Shown: positions 1 through 7,732, numbered from the stretch's first letter. The stretch is DNA of 64,000 nt from Curvibacter sp. AEP1-3 (GCF_002163715.1 NZ_CP015698.1:2954201-3018200); one strand, 5' to 3'. Made by a program: numbers and translations. Notes: generated by a model not told the origin, from the sequence alone.

Positions 1-272
1 GCACTGAAATCGCGCACCTGAAATCCATCCAACAAGCCTGCCGCCCACCAGAACATCAGCGCGTTGATCACGAAAAGAAACAAGCCCAGGGTGATCAATG
101 TGACAGGCAGCGTGAGAATGACCAACACCGGTCGCAGTAGGGTGTTGAACAGACCGATCACCACCGCGGCGATCAAGGCAGAGCCAAAGCTCTGAACTTC
201 CACCCCGGAATACAAATGCGCCACAGCCAGGAGAGCCATGGCGCTTAACAACCATTTGCTAAGTAACTTCAT
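1..272 (-). CDS. Phage-holin-family (YvlD/DUF360-like) membrane protein, 3' end outside window
   Basis: Partial gene; the start codon is at 272 and the C-terminus runs off the left edge. The visible 90 residues are almost entirely hydrophobic, beginning MKLLSKWLLSAMALLAV, followed by a conserved-looking stretch with GLFNTLLRPVLVILTLPVT and then INALMFWWAAGLLDGF. This pattern (short N-terminal helix, an NTLLRP-type motif, two further membrane helices) is typical of the YvlD/DUF360 family, which databases often label phage holin family although its members are ordinary chromosomal inner-membrane proteins of unknown function. There is no phage gene nearby. The adjacent terC gene lies downstream of nothing shared with it: both are on the minus strand with only 36 bases between them, so cotranscription from the terC promoter is possible. 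Confidence 0.75.
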   Translation of the reverse strand, partial: MKLLSKWLLSAMALLAVAHLYSGVEVQSFGSALIAAVVIGLFNTLLRPVLVILTLPVTLITLGLFLFVINALMFWWAAGLLDGFQVRDFS

Positions 273-308
273 GGCCCCAGCATAGCACCGAGGCCCGGGG
301 CGGCATGG

Positions 309-1019
309 TTAGTGCGCTGAGCGCTCAGCAGTTGCGGAGCGCTTCTGGCTCCACCAGCCGGCACCTAGCACCGCTGCAATTGCCAGCGCATAGAGCGCCC
401 AGCGCGACATGCTCTGCACATCAGTTGCGCCGCTATCAGTACCGAAAACATTCACCAGCCATGGCTCATGAACCACCATCTTTGCGGCAGTGAATGCAAG
501 CACAGCGGCACCCAGTTGTATGATGACCGGGAAACGCTCCACCAGCTTCAGCACCACATTGCTGCCGAACACCACAATCGGCACACTAATCAACAGGCCG
601 ATGATGACCAAGTCCATGGCACCGTGTGCCGCACCGGCTACACCCAGCACATTGTCTACGCCCATCAAAGCATCAGCCACGATGATGGTCTTCATGGCAC
701 CCCAGAACGTGGTGGCGGACGGGCCGTCATGCTCGTCACCGCCTTGGTCTGCCAGAAGTTTGTAGGCAATCCACAGCAGACCCAAACCGCCAACCAGCAT
801 CAAACCGGGAATTTTGAGCAGCCAGACCACACCAAGCGTCATCGCAGAGCGAACCACGATGGCGCCCACGGTGCCCCAGACGATAGCTTTTTGTTTCAAG
901 GCAGGGGGAAGGTTGCGCGCAGCAAGCGCAATCACGATGGCGTTGTCACCGGCCAGCACCAGATCAATCAACACAATGGCCAACAAAGCGGACCACCAGG
1001 GGGCGGACATGAATTCCAT
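309..1019 (-). CDS. TerC-family integral membrane protein, probable manganese exporter
   Basis: This 236-residue polytopic membrane protein belongs to the TerC/Alx/YkoY family, whose studied members export Mn(II) or metallate exported proteins. The acidic membrane motifs expected for metal passage are visible: DLVLAGDNAIVIALA near residue 20 and ADALMGVDNVLGVAG near residue 120, plus about seven hydrophobic segments. I chose the ATG at 1019 because it is preceded by GAGG with 7-base spacing and because the family begins with such a WW-containing segment; a longer frame upstream to 1133 would translate through the riboswitch. The leader carries a yybP-ykoY aptamer, which fits induction by excess manganese. 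The exact substrate is inferred from family and riboswitch, not from the protein alone. Confidence 0.88.
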   Translation of the reverse strand: MEFMSAPWWSALLAIVLIDLVLAGDNAIVIALAARNLPPALKQKAIVWGTVGAIVVRSAMTLGVVWLLKIPGLMLVGGLGLLWIAYKLLADQGGDEHDGPSATTFWGAMKTIIVADALMGVDNVLGVAGAAHGAMDLVIIGLLISVPIVVFGSNVVLKLVERFPVIIQLGAAVLAFTAAKMVVHEPWLVNVFGTDSGATDVQSMSRWALYALAIAAVLGAGWWSQKRSATAERSAH

Positions 1020-1040
1020 GAGAGTACCTCGCAACGAACG

Positions 1041-1087
1041 AAAAAGCCGCTGCAGGTGGAGGAGTGGCAACCACGACCCCGCCTGCA
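1041..1087 (-). terminator. Candidate riboswitch expression platform (terminator hairpin)
   Basis: Between the aptamer and the terC start, the minus strand has TGCAGG (1087-1082) able to pair with CCTGCA (1056-1051), with extra G-C pairs possible inside the loop, followed shortly by a run of five T (1045-1041). This could be an intrinsic terminator that the Mn-bound aptamer disrupts. A ribosome-site-sequestering mechanism is also possible, because the GAGG element lies just downstream. Confidence 0.4.
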
Positions 1088-1097
1088 AAAAGGCGTG

Positions 1098-1216
1098 AAT
1101 CGAAGGTCTTGCTCGAATGTTCCGACCGAACACCCCGACAGACCGGAAGCTTGTCGCTTCGTATTGACGATCTGCCGAAACGGCTGAGGGCCGCTTGGAG
1201 CTACTCCCCTCCGGAG
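1098..1216 (-). ncRNA. yybP-ykoY manganese riboswitch (aptamer)
   Basis: The minus-strand leader of terC contains the hallmark blocks of this class in order: GGGGAGTAGC at about 1206-1197, ATCGTCAATACGA at about 1170, and GCAAGACCTTC at 1112-1102. P1 can form between GGAGG (1212-1208) and CCTTC (1106-1102). A cross-strand hairpin arm with GGTCTGTCGGGGTG...GTTCGGTC lies between the second and third blocks. Members of this class bind Mn(II) and control TerC-like and MntP exporters, which matches the gene directly downstream. Boundaries are approximate because they are drawn from helix pairing by eye. Confidence 0.87.
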
Positions 1217-1365
1217 AAGTGGGAAATATAACAACGTAACTTTTAGGCCTATAAAAAAGAGGGTTTTCCGCTCCGGCCGCAAATGCAGGTCATCGCAAGG
1301 AGCCGGGCCACGTTTCGGAGTCCCCGGTATATGATGCGCCTCCCCCGAAACCAGAGACATATCCA

Positions 1366-1785
1366 TTGGCAGGCATACACATCACCGATATCGAGTCGGC
1401 CATCAACTTCTGGCGAGCGCGTGAACCCTCTCCGGACGGGGTATCCCTGCCCGCGCCCACTCGCGCCTTGGCCGAGGTGTATGCCTTGCTGATCTACTAC
1501 CACGAGACGGAGGCGGACGAATTCAGCATGCCGCCCAAAGCACTGGCAGCTTGGCAAGCCTGGTATGACTCGACACCCGATACGCCTTGCATCGCGATTT
1601 GTTCCACCAGCCAAGGCGATGAGACCTGCAAAGGTTGCGGACGCACCTTTGAAGAAGTGCAACTCTGGCCGGAGATGCGCCCTGCCGAAAAGCGCGCTAC
1701 CTGGCGCCGCATCACCCTGGATGCCAGCTCATGGCGCTTTAACCGTTATGCCGAGCGGGCAGCAGAATCCAGGTCATTGGGGTGA
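1366..1785 (+). CDS. DUF3717 / DUF1289 two-domain small protein
   Basis: The protein has 139 residues. Residues 3-60 (ITDIESAINFWRAR...) resemble DUF3717, a domain restricted mainly to Burkholderiales. Residues 72-110 hold the cysteine pattern CIAIC...ETCKGCGRT with WR following, the signature of DUF1289, a short probable Fe-S or zinc-binding domain that is usually a separate small protein. The reading frame opens with TTG at 1366 (LAGIHITDIE); no ATG or GTG exists before residue 50, and the DUF3717 start would be lost with a later start. Function is unknown. It stands alone, divergent from terC, so the 1020-1365 gap must carry promoters in both directions. Confidence 0.72.
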   Translation: MAGIHITDIESAINFWRAREPSPDGVSLPAPTRALAEVYALLIYYHETEADEFSMPPKALAAWQAWYDSTPDTPCIAICSTSQGDETCKGCGRTFEEVQLWPEMRPAEKRATWRRITLDASSWRFNRYAERAAESRSLG

Positions 1786-1801
1786 TTTGCTGCTGATTTG
1801 A

Positions 1802-1836
1802 TAGCGCCTTGCGCATATTCGATGGGCGCTAGATGC
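1802..1836 (+). repeat. Dispersed intergenic repeat, family 1, copy A
   Basis: Core reads TAGCGCCTTGCGCAT then, after a short spacer, GGGCGCTAGATGCC. Four other copies share TAGCTGC-T-GCGC...CGGGCGC-AAG/TAG at 9025, 25447, 39597 and 57113. The GCGC and GGGCGC blocks can pair as a short hairpin. This copy fills the gap between the convergent DUF3717 and yaeQ genes. Confidence 0.7.
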
Positions 1837-1859
1837 CTATTGGGCTTGAAAGCGGGGGC

Positions 1860-2420
1860 TTACTTCCAGCGGACAGGTTCAATATCCACGGTGCTGCTAC
1901 CGTCGCCCAGCATCAATACGCCTTCCTGAACGGTCGCTTGCAATTGCATGCTGCGGGCAGCCAGTTTGGCCAATGCCTGGGATGTCGCCGAGGGGATGCG
2001 CCACACCTGCAATTTGTCCAAGCGAATGAGTTTGGTCTCAATCCCCTTCCACCAGATGTCCGCCGAATGCGCGAAAGGATAGAGCAACACGGAGTCGGCT
2101 TTGTTGCAGGCCTTGGAAATCGGCTTGTCTTCCGGCTGGCCCACTTCAATCCACAGCCGTTTTTGCCCGGTGAAGTCCGTCAGCGACACATCGGGATCTT
2201 CCGGGTCGGACAACCCCGCCCCGAAGGCTAGCGTGCCGTCTCCATTGCAGACGCTTTGCAGCTTATGGGCGTTGAACGCCAGGGCCACCAGACGAACCAT
2301 CATGCGCTCGTCCGTCTCGCTGGGGTGGCGAGCCAGTGTGAGCGCGTGGTCTGCGTAGTAGCTGTTCTCAATGTCTGCAATCTGCAGATTGGCTTTGTAG
2401 ATGGTGGATTTGAGTGCCAT
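1860..2420 (-). CDS. yaeQ: YaeQ family protein
   Basis: A 186-residue protein matching the YaeQ family along its length: it starts MALKSTIYKANLQIADIE, continues HALTLARHPSETDERMMVRLVALAFNAH, and has the family's WIEVGQPEDKPISKACNKAD region near residue 92 (the E-x-G and K residues of a PD-(D/E)XK-like nuclease fold). YaeQ was isolated as a suppressor of RfaH loss in enterobacteria, but its biochemical role remains unclear. The ATG at 2420 is the natural start. It lies downstream of purB on the same strand, with a 107-base gap occupied by a family 2 repeat, so cotranscription is uncertain. Confidence 0.9.
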   Translation of the reverse strand: MALKSTIYKANLQIADIENSYYADHALTLARHPSETDERMMVRLVALAFNAHKLQSVCNGDGTLAFGAGLSDPEDPDVSLTDFTGQKRLWIEVGQPEDKPISKACNKADSVLLYPFAHSADIWWKGIETKLIRLDKLQVWRIPSATSQALAKLAARSMQLQATVQEGVLMLGDGSSTVDIEPVRWK

Positions 2421-2449
2421 GGCGTGCCAGTAAGGGGGAGTGGGCGTGG

Positions 2450-2520
2450 AACACCGCGGAACCGGCTAAGCCGGGCCGCTGGTGTTGTCCCCCTACCAGG
2501 GGGAAGCGGCGAATGCCGCT
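2450..2520 (+). repeat. Dispersed intergenic repeat, family 2, copy 1
   Basis: This contains AACACCGCGGAACCGGCT, GCCGGGCCGCTGGTGTTG, a CCCCCTACCAGGGGG hairpin and a second hairpin AGCGGC-GAAT-GCCGCT (2505-2520). The reverse complement of the first half recurs at 33580-33623 between rhaS and rhaT. The AACACC...GGTGTT blocks form a long stem-loop. It lies between purB and yaeQ. Confidence 0.65.
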
Positions 2521-2527
2521 CAGGGGG

Positions 2528-3922
2528 TCACACGCGTCTAGCGAGTTCAGACGCCTTGCCGGTGTAGCTACCGGGCGTCATGGCCAGCAGGCGCTCTTTC
2601 TCGGCCTCGGGAATGTCCAGACCCGCAATAAAGCCTTGCATCAGCTCGCGCGTCATGGCAGCACCCCGGGTGAACTTCTTGAGTTGCTCGTAGGGCTGGG
2701 GCAATCCGAAGCGGCGCATCACGGTCTGGATGGGCTCGGCCAACACTTCCCATGAGGAATCAAGGTCCTCGGCGATGGCGGCTTCGTTGATCTCCAGCTT
2801 GTTCAAGCCGGTCATCAGCGAGCTGTAGGCCAGCACGGCATAGCCCAAGGCCACGCCCATGTTGCGCAGCACCGTCGAATCGGTCAGGTCGCGCTGCCAA
2901 CGGGAAATCGGCAGCTTTTCGCTCAGATGGCGCAACAAGGCATTGGCTAAGCCCAGATTGCCCTCGGCGTTTTCAAAGTCAATCGGATTGACCTTGTGCG
3001 GCATGGTGGACGAGCCCACTTCGCCGTCCTTGAGCTTTTGTTTGAAGTAACCCAGCGACACATAGCCCCAGATATCGCGGCTCAAGTCGACCAGAATGGT
3101 GTTGGTCCGTGCTACCGCATCAAACAGCTCCGCCATGTAATCGTGGGGTTCGATCTGAATGCTGTAGGGCTGGAAAGTCAGGCCCAAGCCCAGCGGTTCG
3201 GGGGTCTCCACCACTTTCTTGCTGAAAGCTTCCCAATCAAAGTCGGGCCAGGCGCTCAGGTGGGCGTTGTAGTTGCCAACGGCGCCGTTCATCTTCGCCA
3301 GAATTTTTACGTTGGCAATGCGGTCGCAGGCGGCTTGCAGGCGGACGACCACGTTGGCCATTTCCTTGCCCACGGTGGTGGGGCTGGCGGTCTGGCCATG
3401 GGTGCGGCTCAGCATGGGCACATCAGCGTAGGCGTGGGCCATGTCCCGCAGCTTGAGGACAATTTTGTCCAAAGCGGGCAGGACGACAACATCCCGCGAA
3501 GCGCGCAACTGCAAGGCATGGCTGGTGTTGTTGATGTCTTCGCTGGTGCAGGCAAAGTGAACAAACTCGCCGGCTTTTTCCAGTTCGGGACGGGCTTCGA
3601 ACTTGGATTTGATCCAATACTCGACGGCTTTTACATCGTGATTGGTCGTCTTTTCAATAGCCTTAATGGCTTCACCGTCGGCTTCCGAGAAGTTTTTCAC
3701 CAAGCCCAGCAGGTAGGTGCGGGCGCCGGGGGTCAGGGGTTTGAACTCTTCAAAGCCAGCGTCGCTCATGGCGATAAACCAAGCCACTTCCACTTGCACG
3801 CGACGGTGCATATAGCCCAGCTCACTGGTCAGGGGGCGCAGGGTAGCAAGTTTGGCGGCGTAACGGCCGTCCAGCGGAGAGAGGGCGGAAATGGCGGAGA
3901 AGGTGGAGGGTAGGGAAACCAT
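2528..3922 (-). CDS. purB: Adenylosuccinate lyase, 5' end interrupted by a group II intron
   Basis: PurB cleaves SAICAR to AICAR and adenylosuccinate to AMP in purine synthesis. The frame encodes about 464 residues, full length for this family: SALSPLDGRY near the N-terminus, TSEDINN near residue 120, and the signature SSTMPHKVNP near residue 300 are intact. The annotated ATG at 3922 lies inside domain VI of the intron that ends about 10 bases further on, giving MVSLPSTF. Splicing would instead join the upstream ATG at 6692-6690 to the codons for PSTF or a near neighbour. The start used in vivo is therefore undecided; either product differs by only a few residues before the conserved fold. 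Confidence 0.9.
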   Translation of the reverse strand: MVSLPSTFSAISALSPLDGRYAAKLATLRPLTSELGYMHRRVQVEVAWFIAMSDAGFEEFKPLTPGARTYLLGLVKNFSEADGEAIKAIEKTTNHDVKAVEYWIKSKFEARPELEKAGEFVHFACTSEDINNTSHALQLRASRDVVVLPALDKIVLKLRDMAHAYADVPMLSRTHGQTASPTTVGKEMANVVVRLQAACDRIANVKILAKMNGAVGNYNAHLSAWPDFDWEAFSKKVVETPEPLGLGLTFQPYSIQIEPHDYMAELFDAVARTNTILVDLSRDIWGYVSLGYFKQKLKDGEVGSSTMPHKVNPIDFENAEGNLGLANALLRHLSEKLPISRWQRDLTDSTVLRNMGVALGYAVLAYSSLMTGLNKLEINEAAIAEDLDSSWEVLAEPIQTVMRRFGLPQPYEQLKKFTRGAAMTRELMQGFIAGLDIPEAEKERLLAMTPGSYTGKASELARRV

Positions 3923-3945
3923 CTCGCGATGATAACCCCCCCTAA
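3911..3945 (-). ncRNA. Group II intron domain VI hairpin containing the apparent purB ATG
   Basis: After domain V the minus strand has a G-run, TTATCATC, a GCGA loop, GATGGTTT and CCC. CATC pairs with GATG, U-G and A-U pairs follow, two U-U mismatches come next, and GGG pairs with CCC. An unpaired A for branching is plausible in the 5' side of the helix. The ATG at 3922-3920 sits in the 3' strand of this hairpin and is in frame with purB. Confidence 0.65.
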
Positions 3946-3979
3946 GAACCGTGCTTGCGACTTTCACCGCACACGGCTC
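3946..3979 (-). ncRNA. Group II intron domain V (catalytic hairpin)
   Basis: The minus strand reads GAGCCGTGTGCGGTGAAAGT then CGCAAGCACGGTTC. This gives a 34-nucleotide hairpin with the AGC catalytic triad at positions 2-4, a GAAA-type tetraloop and a two-base bulge, all as expected for an active domain V. Confidence 0.93.
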
Positions 3980-4040
3980 ACGCGCGACCACTAACTACAC
4001 AGCTTCCTAGGGTTGCAAGTCCCTCGACTGTTTCGTCAGA

Positions 4041-5750
4041 TTAAAGTCCCTTCGCGTTGGGGACCGGCTTGATAACCTTCAAACCTAGGGCGTGGACACG
4101 CCTGTGACAAATCGGGTGTAGCAATACCCGATTGGATAGGGCGTCGCTCCCACCCAGCTGGCGATAAACGATATGGTGATCGTCCATATTTTCATCAGCT
4201 ATGTCTATCTCTTGCTCACAGAGAGCGCACTTACCATCCTGGTCGAACCATAGCGAGGCTCTTTGAGTACTCCAAATGGTTTCACCCATTCGTTGCACCC
4301 GCAGTTTTTCACCATAGGCCACCCATTTGGGGTGAAAAGGGTTGTAATCCCCTCTCACCTTGACATGATGGAGGATCCCCATGTCGGACAAGGAGTACAG
4401 CGGGAACGGTATCCTAGATTCTCCACCAAACGGGTCATCCTGCAACCCAGCAAAGCGTTTACGCTGACCACACTGCTTCCAGTAGTGGCCATATACCCAC
4501 CCTGCTGTTTTGCGGGGATGTCTGCGCAGACCCCAGCGCATCAATCTCCAATAGATTAGGTGATCGACTTTGCTGAAGGTCCGTTTTGAGACCGCACCTT
4601 TGTGGTACTGAGCCCAGCCTTTGAGGACTGGATTCAGGCGCTGTATCAGCGTTTCTGTTGGAACCGACAAGGCATCTGCAATGATTTCCTTCACCTTTCC
4701 GTAGAACGCTTTCACGTTTTTCTGGTTTGGTTTGATGAGTAGTTTGCCCCCGTATTTGCGGAAGTTCCACCCTAGAAAATCGAAGCCCTGGTCGATATGC
4801 ACGATGCGCGTCTTTTCCTCAGACAGCGTTAATCCCCGCTCGCGCAGGAATCCAACAATCCAAGGTTGGACGACTGATTCCAGTAACTCTTTAGAGTTGC
4901 CGGTTACTACAAAATCATCGGCGTATCTGACCAGATTAACTTTGGCGGCTGTGGCCCCTCGGGTCTTCAGCCTTTTCCGAAGAAATTGCTGCAGACCTGT
5001 TTCCAAGCCGTTCAAGGTTGTATTAGCCAGTGTCGGCGAAATGATGCCGCCCTGTGGCGTGCCTTCATTTGTGCGTTGGAGTTGACCCGCGTCTACTACC
5101 CCAGATTTCAACCATTTCTTTAGCGTCACTTTGTCCATGTGGACATTCTTCAGCAGCCAGTTGTGGTTGATGTTGTCAAAGAACCCGCAGATGTCCGCGT
5201 CCAATACCCATTGAGCAGATGTCTTTTGGGAGAGGGTTGCGAACAGCTGACTCCTTGCGTCATGTGTAGATCGTCCTTTCCTAAAGCCGTAGCTATTCGG
5301 ATCGGACGCACATTCCACAGCCGGCTCCAGCGCCAGCAGGTGGAGTGCCTGCATCGCTCTGTCTTTCATGGTCGGTATGCCCAATGGCCTTTCCTTCCCG
5401 TTAGCCTTTGGGATATAGACCCGCCGCAAGGGGCGAGCCCGATACCCATTGGTGTTCAGACAACCAATCGCATTCCATTTCTTAGTTGGCGTATCCCATA
5501 GGACGCAATCGATGCCACTCGTTCGCTTCCCTTGGTTTTCCGTTACTTTCCTGACGGCCAATGCCTTGGCCTGCCAGGATCGGATCAGACCCCGCGTGAG
5601 TCTTGCGACCCTACGGAAATCCTTCTCCGTTTCTGCCTGCGCTATGCGCATCTGCGCCTTTCCTACGAACTGCATGACAGCCTTCCAATCAATGGAGTGC
5701 CATTCACTTGATTCGTCCGGAGACGCAGCATCGTTGCCGATGTTTTCCAT
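4041..5750 (-). CDS. Group II intron maturase / reverse transcriptase with HNH endonuclease domain
   Basis: Intron-encoded protein of 569 residues. The reverse transcriptase domain spans roughly 75-340, with [11 protein letters not shown] at 121, [12 protein letters not shown] at 154, a [13 protein letters not shown] block at 231 and the active-site YADD at 276-279. Domain X (maturase; LKGWAQYHK and following) covers about 360-430. The C-terminus carries an HNH nuclease: CALC at 508-511, [18 protein letters not shown] at 523-540 and HPICHRRVH at 545. All catalytic motifs are present, so mobility and maturase function are plausible. The ATG at 5750 is preceded by GGAG with 6-base spacing. The gene lies in domain IV of the intron. 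Confidence 0.95.
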   Translation of the reverse strand: MENIGNDAASPDESSEWHSIDWKAVMQFVGKAQMRIAQAETEKDFRRVARLTRGLIRSWQAKALAVRKVTENQGKRTSGIDCVLWDTPTKKWNAIGCLNTNGYRARPLRRVYIPKANGKERPLGIPTMKDRAMQALHLLALEPAVECASDPNSYGFRKGRSTHDARSQLFATLSQKTSAQWVLDADICGFFDNINHNWLLKNVHMDKVTLKKWLKSGVVDAGQLQRTNEGTPQGGIISPTLANTTLNGLETGLQQFLRKRLKTRGATAAKVNLVRYADDFVVTGNSKELLESVVQPWIVGFLRERGLTLSEEKTRIVHIDQGFDFLGWNFRKYGGKLLIKPNQKNVKAFYGKVKEIIADALSVPTETLIQRLNPVLKGWAQYHKGAVSKRTFSKVDHLIYWRLMRWGLRRHPRKTAGWVYGHYWKQCGQRKRFAGLQDDPFGGESRIPFPLYSLSDMGILHHVKVRGDYNPFHPKWVAYGEKLRVQRMGETIWSTQRASLWFDQDGKCALCEQEIDIADENMDDHHIVYRQLGGSDALSNRVLLHPICHRRVHALGLKVIKPVPNAKGL

Positions 5751-6689
5751 ACCATTCTCCAGTTAGGTAAAACCCATTTGAAGAAGGCACTGACCCAGAG
5801 GGTCAGATACCCTCTGGGTCATAGTTAAAAGTCGCAACGGCTTTACGCTGTCGCACCCTGAGCAAGTCAGCCAGCTTTCACTGCGAGGCAGGGCCTCTAT
5901 GCCGTCCATTACAGACGGCCATTTGCTTTTTGCTCAATCCTCTACCCCCTCCACCATGGCCATTGCTTACACGCCGGTTACCAGCACTTTGCAGTGCGGG
6001 CAGTGAATGGGGCTTACCTCGTTTCCCTCTGTGCCCATCTGGCTGGCAAGCCAGACGATGGGGTTAGGGACTCTCTATCCGCCGGAAGTCTTAGAGGGGA
6101 ACGACACGCCATGAATGACTGGCGTATCCTGACTTCGTGCCTTTTGGCCGCAGCTCCTTCCTTTTACAGGAAGAGACAAGCGTTAGCTGCTTAATCGTCA
6201 CGGCGGTTCAAGCGAGAGTTCACATTACATTTCCCGTACCCTTTACCTCGGCGACCATCTCACTTCTTGCTCGAGAGATTGGGACTGACTTACGCCAATC
6301 TTGCGTGCTCGCGCACCGGTCGTTTGGCCGTAGCTCCGCACCTCCGGATTACTCCAGACGTACGTACGGTCGAGGTCACGTCGTTCCAGACGTGGTTTCT
6401 TAGGAAACAAGACACAGAGAGCGGTTACGCTCTGTTTGCCACCAAAGCAGCGGCCCACATTTACAAAGATTTACCTTTGAATGTGGCATTTTGACAACGA
6501 AAAGCCCACCCGAGGGTAGTCCTACGTTGAGAACCCACCCTTTTCGGGCATGTTCAAGATCACTTTTTGACGGGCAAATAATGATCTTCGGTCACTTACT
6601 CCCGAGGGAGAAAGTAGCAGTTTTCCAGAGGAGAAACTGCGCTTTGAAAGGCTGATTAATTCAGCTACAGAAGCGACATCGAGTCGCAC
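5751..6689 (-). ncRNA. Group II intron 5' structured region (domains I-III and start of IV)
   Basis: No protein gene fits this 939-base stretch. Short inverted repeats are dense on the minus strand, for example GACCCAGAGGGT/ACCCTCTGGGTC near 5790-5822 and CGCCA-GTCATTCA-TGGCG at 6124-6107. The last has a loop with CATTC, which could pair (one G-U) with GGATG at the end of the 5' exon and is the best exon-binding-site candidate I found. The domain assignment is by position only. Confidence 0.6.
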
Positions 6690-6698
6690 CATCCCCCG

Positions 6699-6704
6699 AT
6701 TGTA
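6699..6704 (-). promoter_or_regulatory. Possible -10 element of the purB promoter
   Basis: TACAAT on the minus strand ends 6 bases before the upstream purB ATG (6692). If it is used as a sigma-70 -10 box, transcription would begin at or next to the ATG, making spliced purB mRNA leaderless or nearly so. No convincing -35 at 16-18 bases is visible (GGGGTT there; TTGTCC only 13 bases away), so confidence is low. Confidence 0.3.
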
Positions 6705-6788
6705 GGTTGTGCGCCACGGACAACCCCGCACACCATAGCGGCAACCCCCGCTGGATAGAATCACCCTTCAAGCAACTGCAAAGTCCTC

Positions 6789-7403
6789 ATGAAACTTATC
6801 GGATCCACTTCCAGCCCCTTCGTTCGCAAAGTCCGCGTCGTGATGGCCGAGAAGAAGCTCGATTACGTCCTGATTCAGGAAGACGTCTGGTCGGCTGAAA
6901 CCCGCATCGCGGACTCCAACCCGCTGGGCAAAGTGCCTTGCCTGATCATGGAAGGCGCGGAAGCGCTGTTCGACTCCCGCGTCATTGTGGAGTACCTCGA
7001 CACCCTGTCCCCCGTGGGCAAGTTGATTCCTGCTGTCGGCCGTGAGCGCGCCGAGATCAAAACCTGGGAGGCGCTGGCGGATGGCCTGATGGAGGCTGCC
7101 GTACTGGCCCGTCTGGAAGCCACATGGACAGGCCGGACCAAGGCTCAACGCAGTCAAGTCTGGATAGACCGCCAAATGCTCAAAGTGAACGATGCCCTTA
7201 AAGCGATGGCCCGTGGCTTGGGCGACAAGCCTTTTTGTGCAGGTATCCACCTGAGCCTGGCCGACATCGCGGTGGGCTGCGCTTTGGGCTATCTGGACTT
7301 CCGTTTCCCTGAGATTCAATGGCGTGAAGATCACCCCGGCTTGGCCAAGCTCTTTGAGAAGCTGGCGCAGCGCCCCAGCTTCGCGGATACCGTCCCGGCC
7401 TAA
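6789..7403 (+). CDS. Glutathione S-transferase family protein (YibF-like)
   Basis: A 204-residue two-domain glutathione transferase. Residues 1-75 form the thioredoxin-like domain: MKLIGSTSSPFVRKVRVVMAEK with the SPF motif and the S-P-F-V-R-K helix that binds glutathione, NPLGKVPCL with the cis-proline near residue 52, and the ESR-like DSRVIVEYLD near residue 66. The helical C-terminal domain includes SLADIAVGCALGYLDFRFP. It most resembles the YibF group, whose physiological substrate is not established. It diverges from purB, from which it is separated by 96 bases up to the purB 5' exon; this gene pair is a common neighbour arrangement in the family. Confidence 0.88.
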   Translation: MKLIGSTSSPFVRKVRVVMAEKKLDYVLIQEDVWSAETRIADSNPLGKVPCLIMEGAEALFDSRVIVEYLDTLSPVGKLIPAVGRERAEIKTWEALADGLMEAAVLARLEATWTGRTKAQRSQVWIDRQMLKVNDALKAMARGLGDKPFCAGIHLSLADIAVGCALGYLDFRFPEIQWREDHPGLAKLFEKLAQRPSFADTVPA

Positions 7404-7510
7404 GCCCTGCGCGGCTTTGCAGACTGAATAGCGCTGCGGGCCGCGTGTTTACAAGGCATTACACAAATACGCTCGCCAAAAGGCGGAGGCTTCACTACAG
7501 TTGCCTCACT

Positions 7511-7732
7511 ATGCCGACGTATAAAACTGTCTACAAATGCCGCGAATGCGGGGCCACCAGCTACCAACAGGTGATTGAACGGGCCGCCAGCGGAGCCCTC
7601 AAGCCGACCGGTCAGTACAAATGCACGGGTTGCCGCAATGTCTTCGCAAGCCTGCGTGCCTGGTGGGAGCCTCGCCGGCAAGTGGACTTTCAATCCAGCA
7701 AACTGACGCCCCTGGAAATTTCCTCCCAGTGA
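7511..7732 (+). CDS. Small zinc-ribbon-like protein
   Basis: A 73-residue protein beginning MPTYKTVYKCRECG. Two Cys-x2-Cys knuckles are visible, CREC near residue 10 and CTGC near residue 39, separated by a basic helix, which is the arrangement of a zinc ribbon. A tryptophan-rich RAWWEPRR segment follows. No specific family is recognised. I chose the ATG at 7511 because it starts just before the first knuckle; an upstream in-frame ATG at 7445 adds a basic, unconserved-looking stretch. It may be cotranscribed with the transferase gene, 107 bases upstream. Confidence 0.6.
   Translation: MPTYKTVYKCRECGATSYQQVIERAASGALKPTGQYKCTGCRNVFASLRAWWEPRRQVDFQSSKLTPLEISSQ

Larger units (their letters stand above)
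3911..6689 (-). mobile_element. Group II intron inserted at the purB start codon
   Basis: The 5' end is GTGCGAC (6689-6683), the bacterial group II consensus GUGYG, directly after an ATG (6692-6690). The 939 bases before the maturase gene are structured RNA (domains I-III plus start of IV) with many hairpins. The maturase ORF lies in domain IV. A canonical 34-base domain V is at 3979-3946 and a hairpin with a GCGA loop fits domain VI. The 3' end reads ...TTTCCCTAC, so the junction is at 3911 or 3910; ending after CTA keeps ATG in frame with purB, whereas the usual AY ending would end one base later. Nothing looks truncated. Base composition is visibly AT-richer than the neighbours. Confidence 0.92.

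Noticed and set aside
1..272. Holin label suggesting a prophage remnant
   Set aside because: The family name is historical; no phage genes, integrase or attachment sites are nearby.
968..1366. A minus-strand frame through the terC leader that could add residues or a separate small gene
   Set aside because: The region is occupied by the riboswitch and expression platform; the encoded sequence has no protein-like features.
2996..3913. A 305-codon plus-strand open frame opposite purB
   Set aside because: Antisense shadow of purB without recognisable features.
5751..6689. Short frames in the 5' part of the intron as protein genes
   Set aside because: They are short, overlap RNA helices and show no ribosome sites; the stretch is explained as intron RNA.
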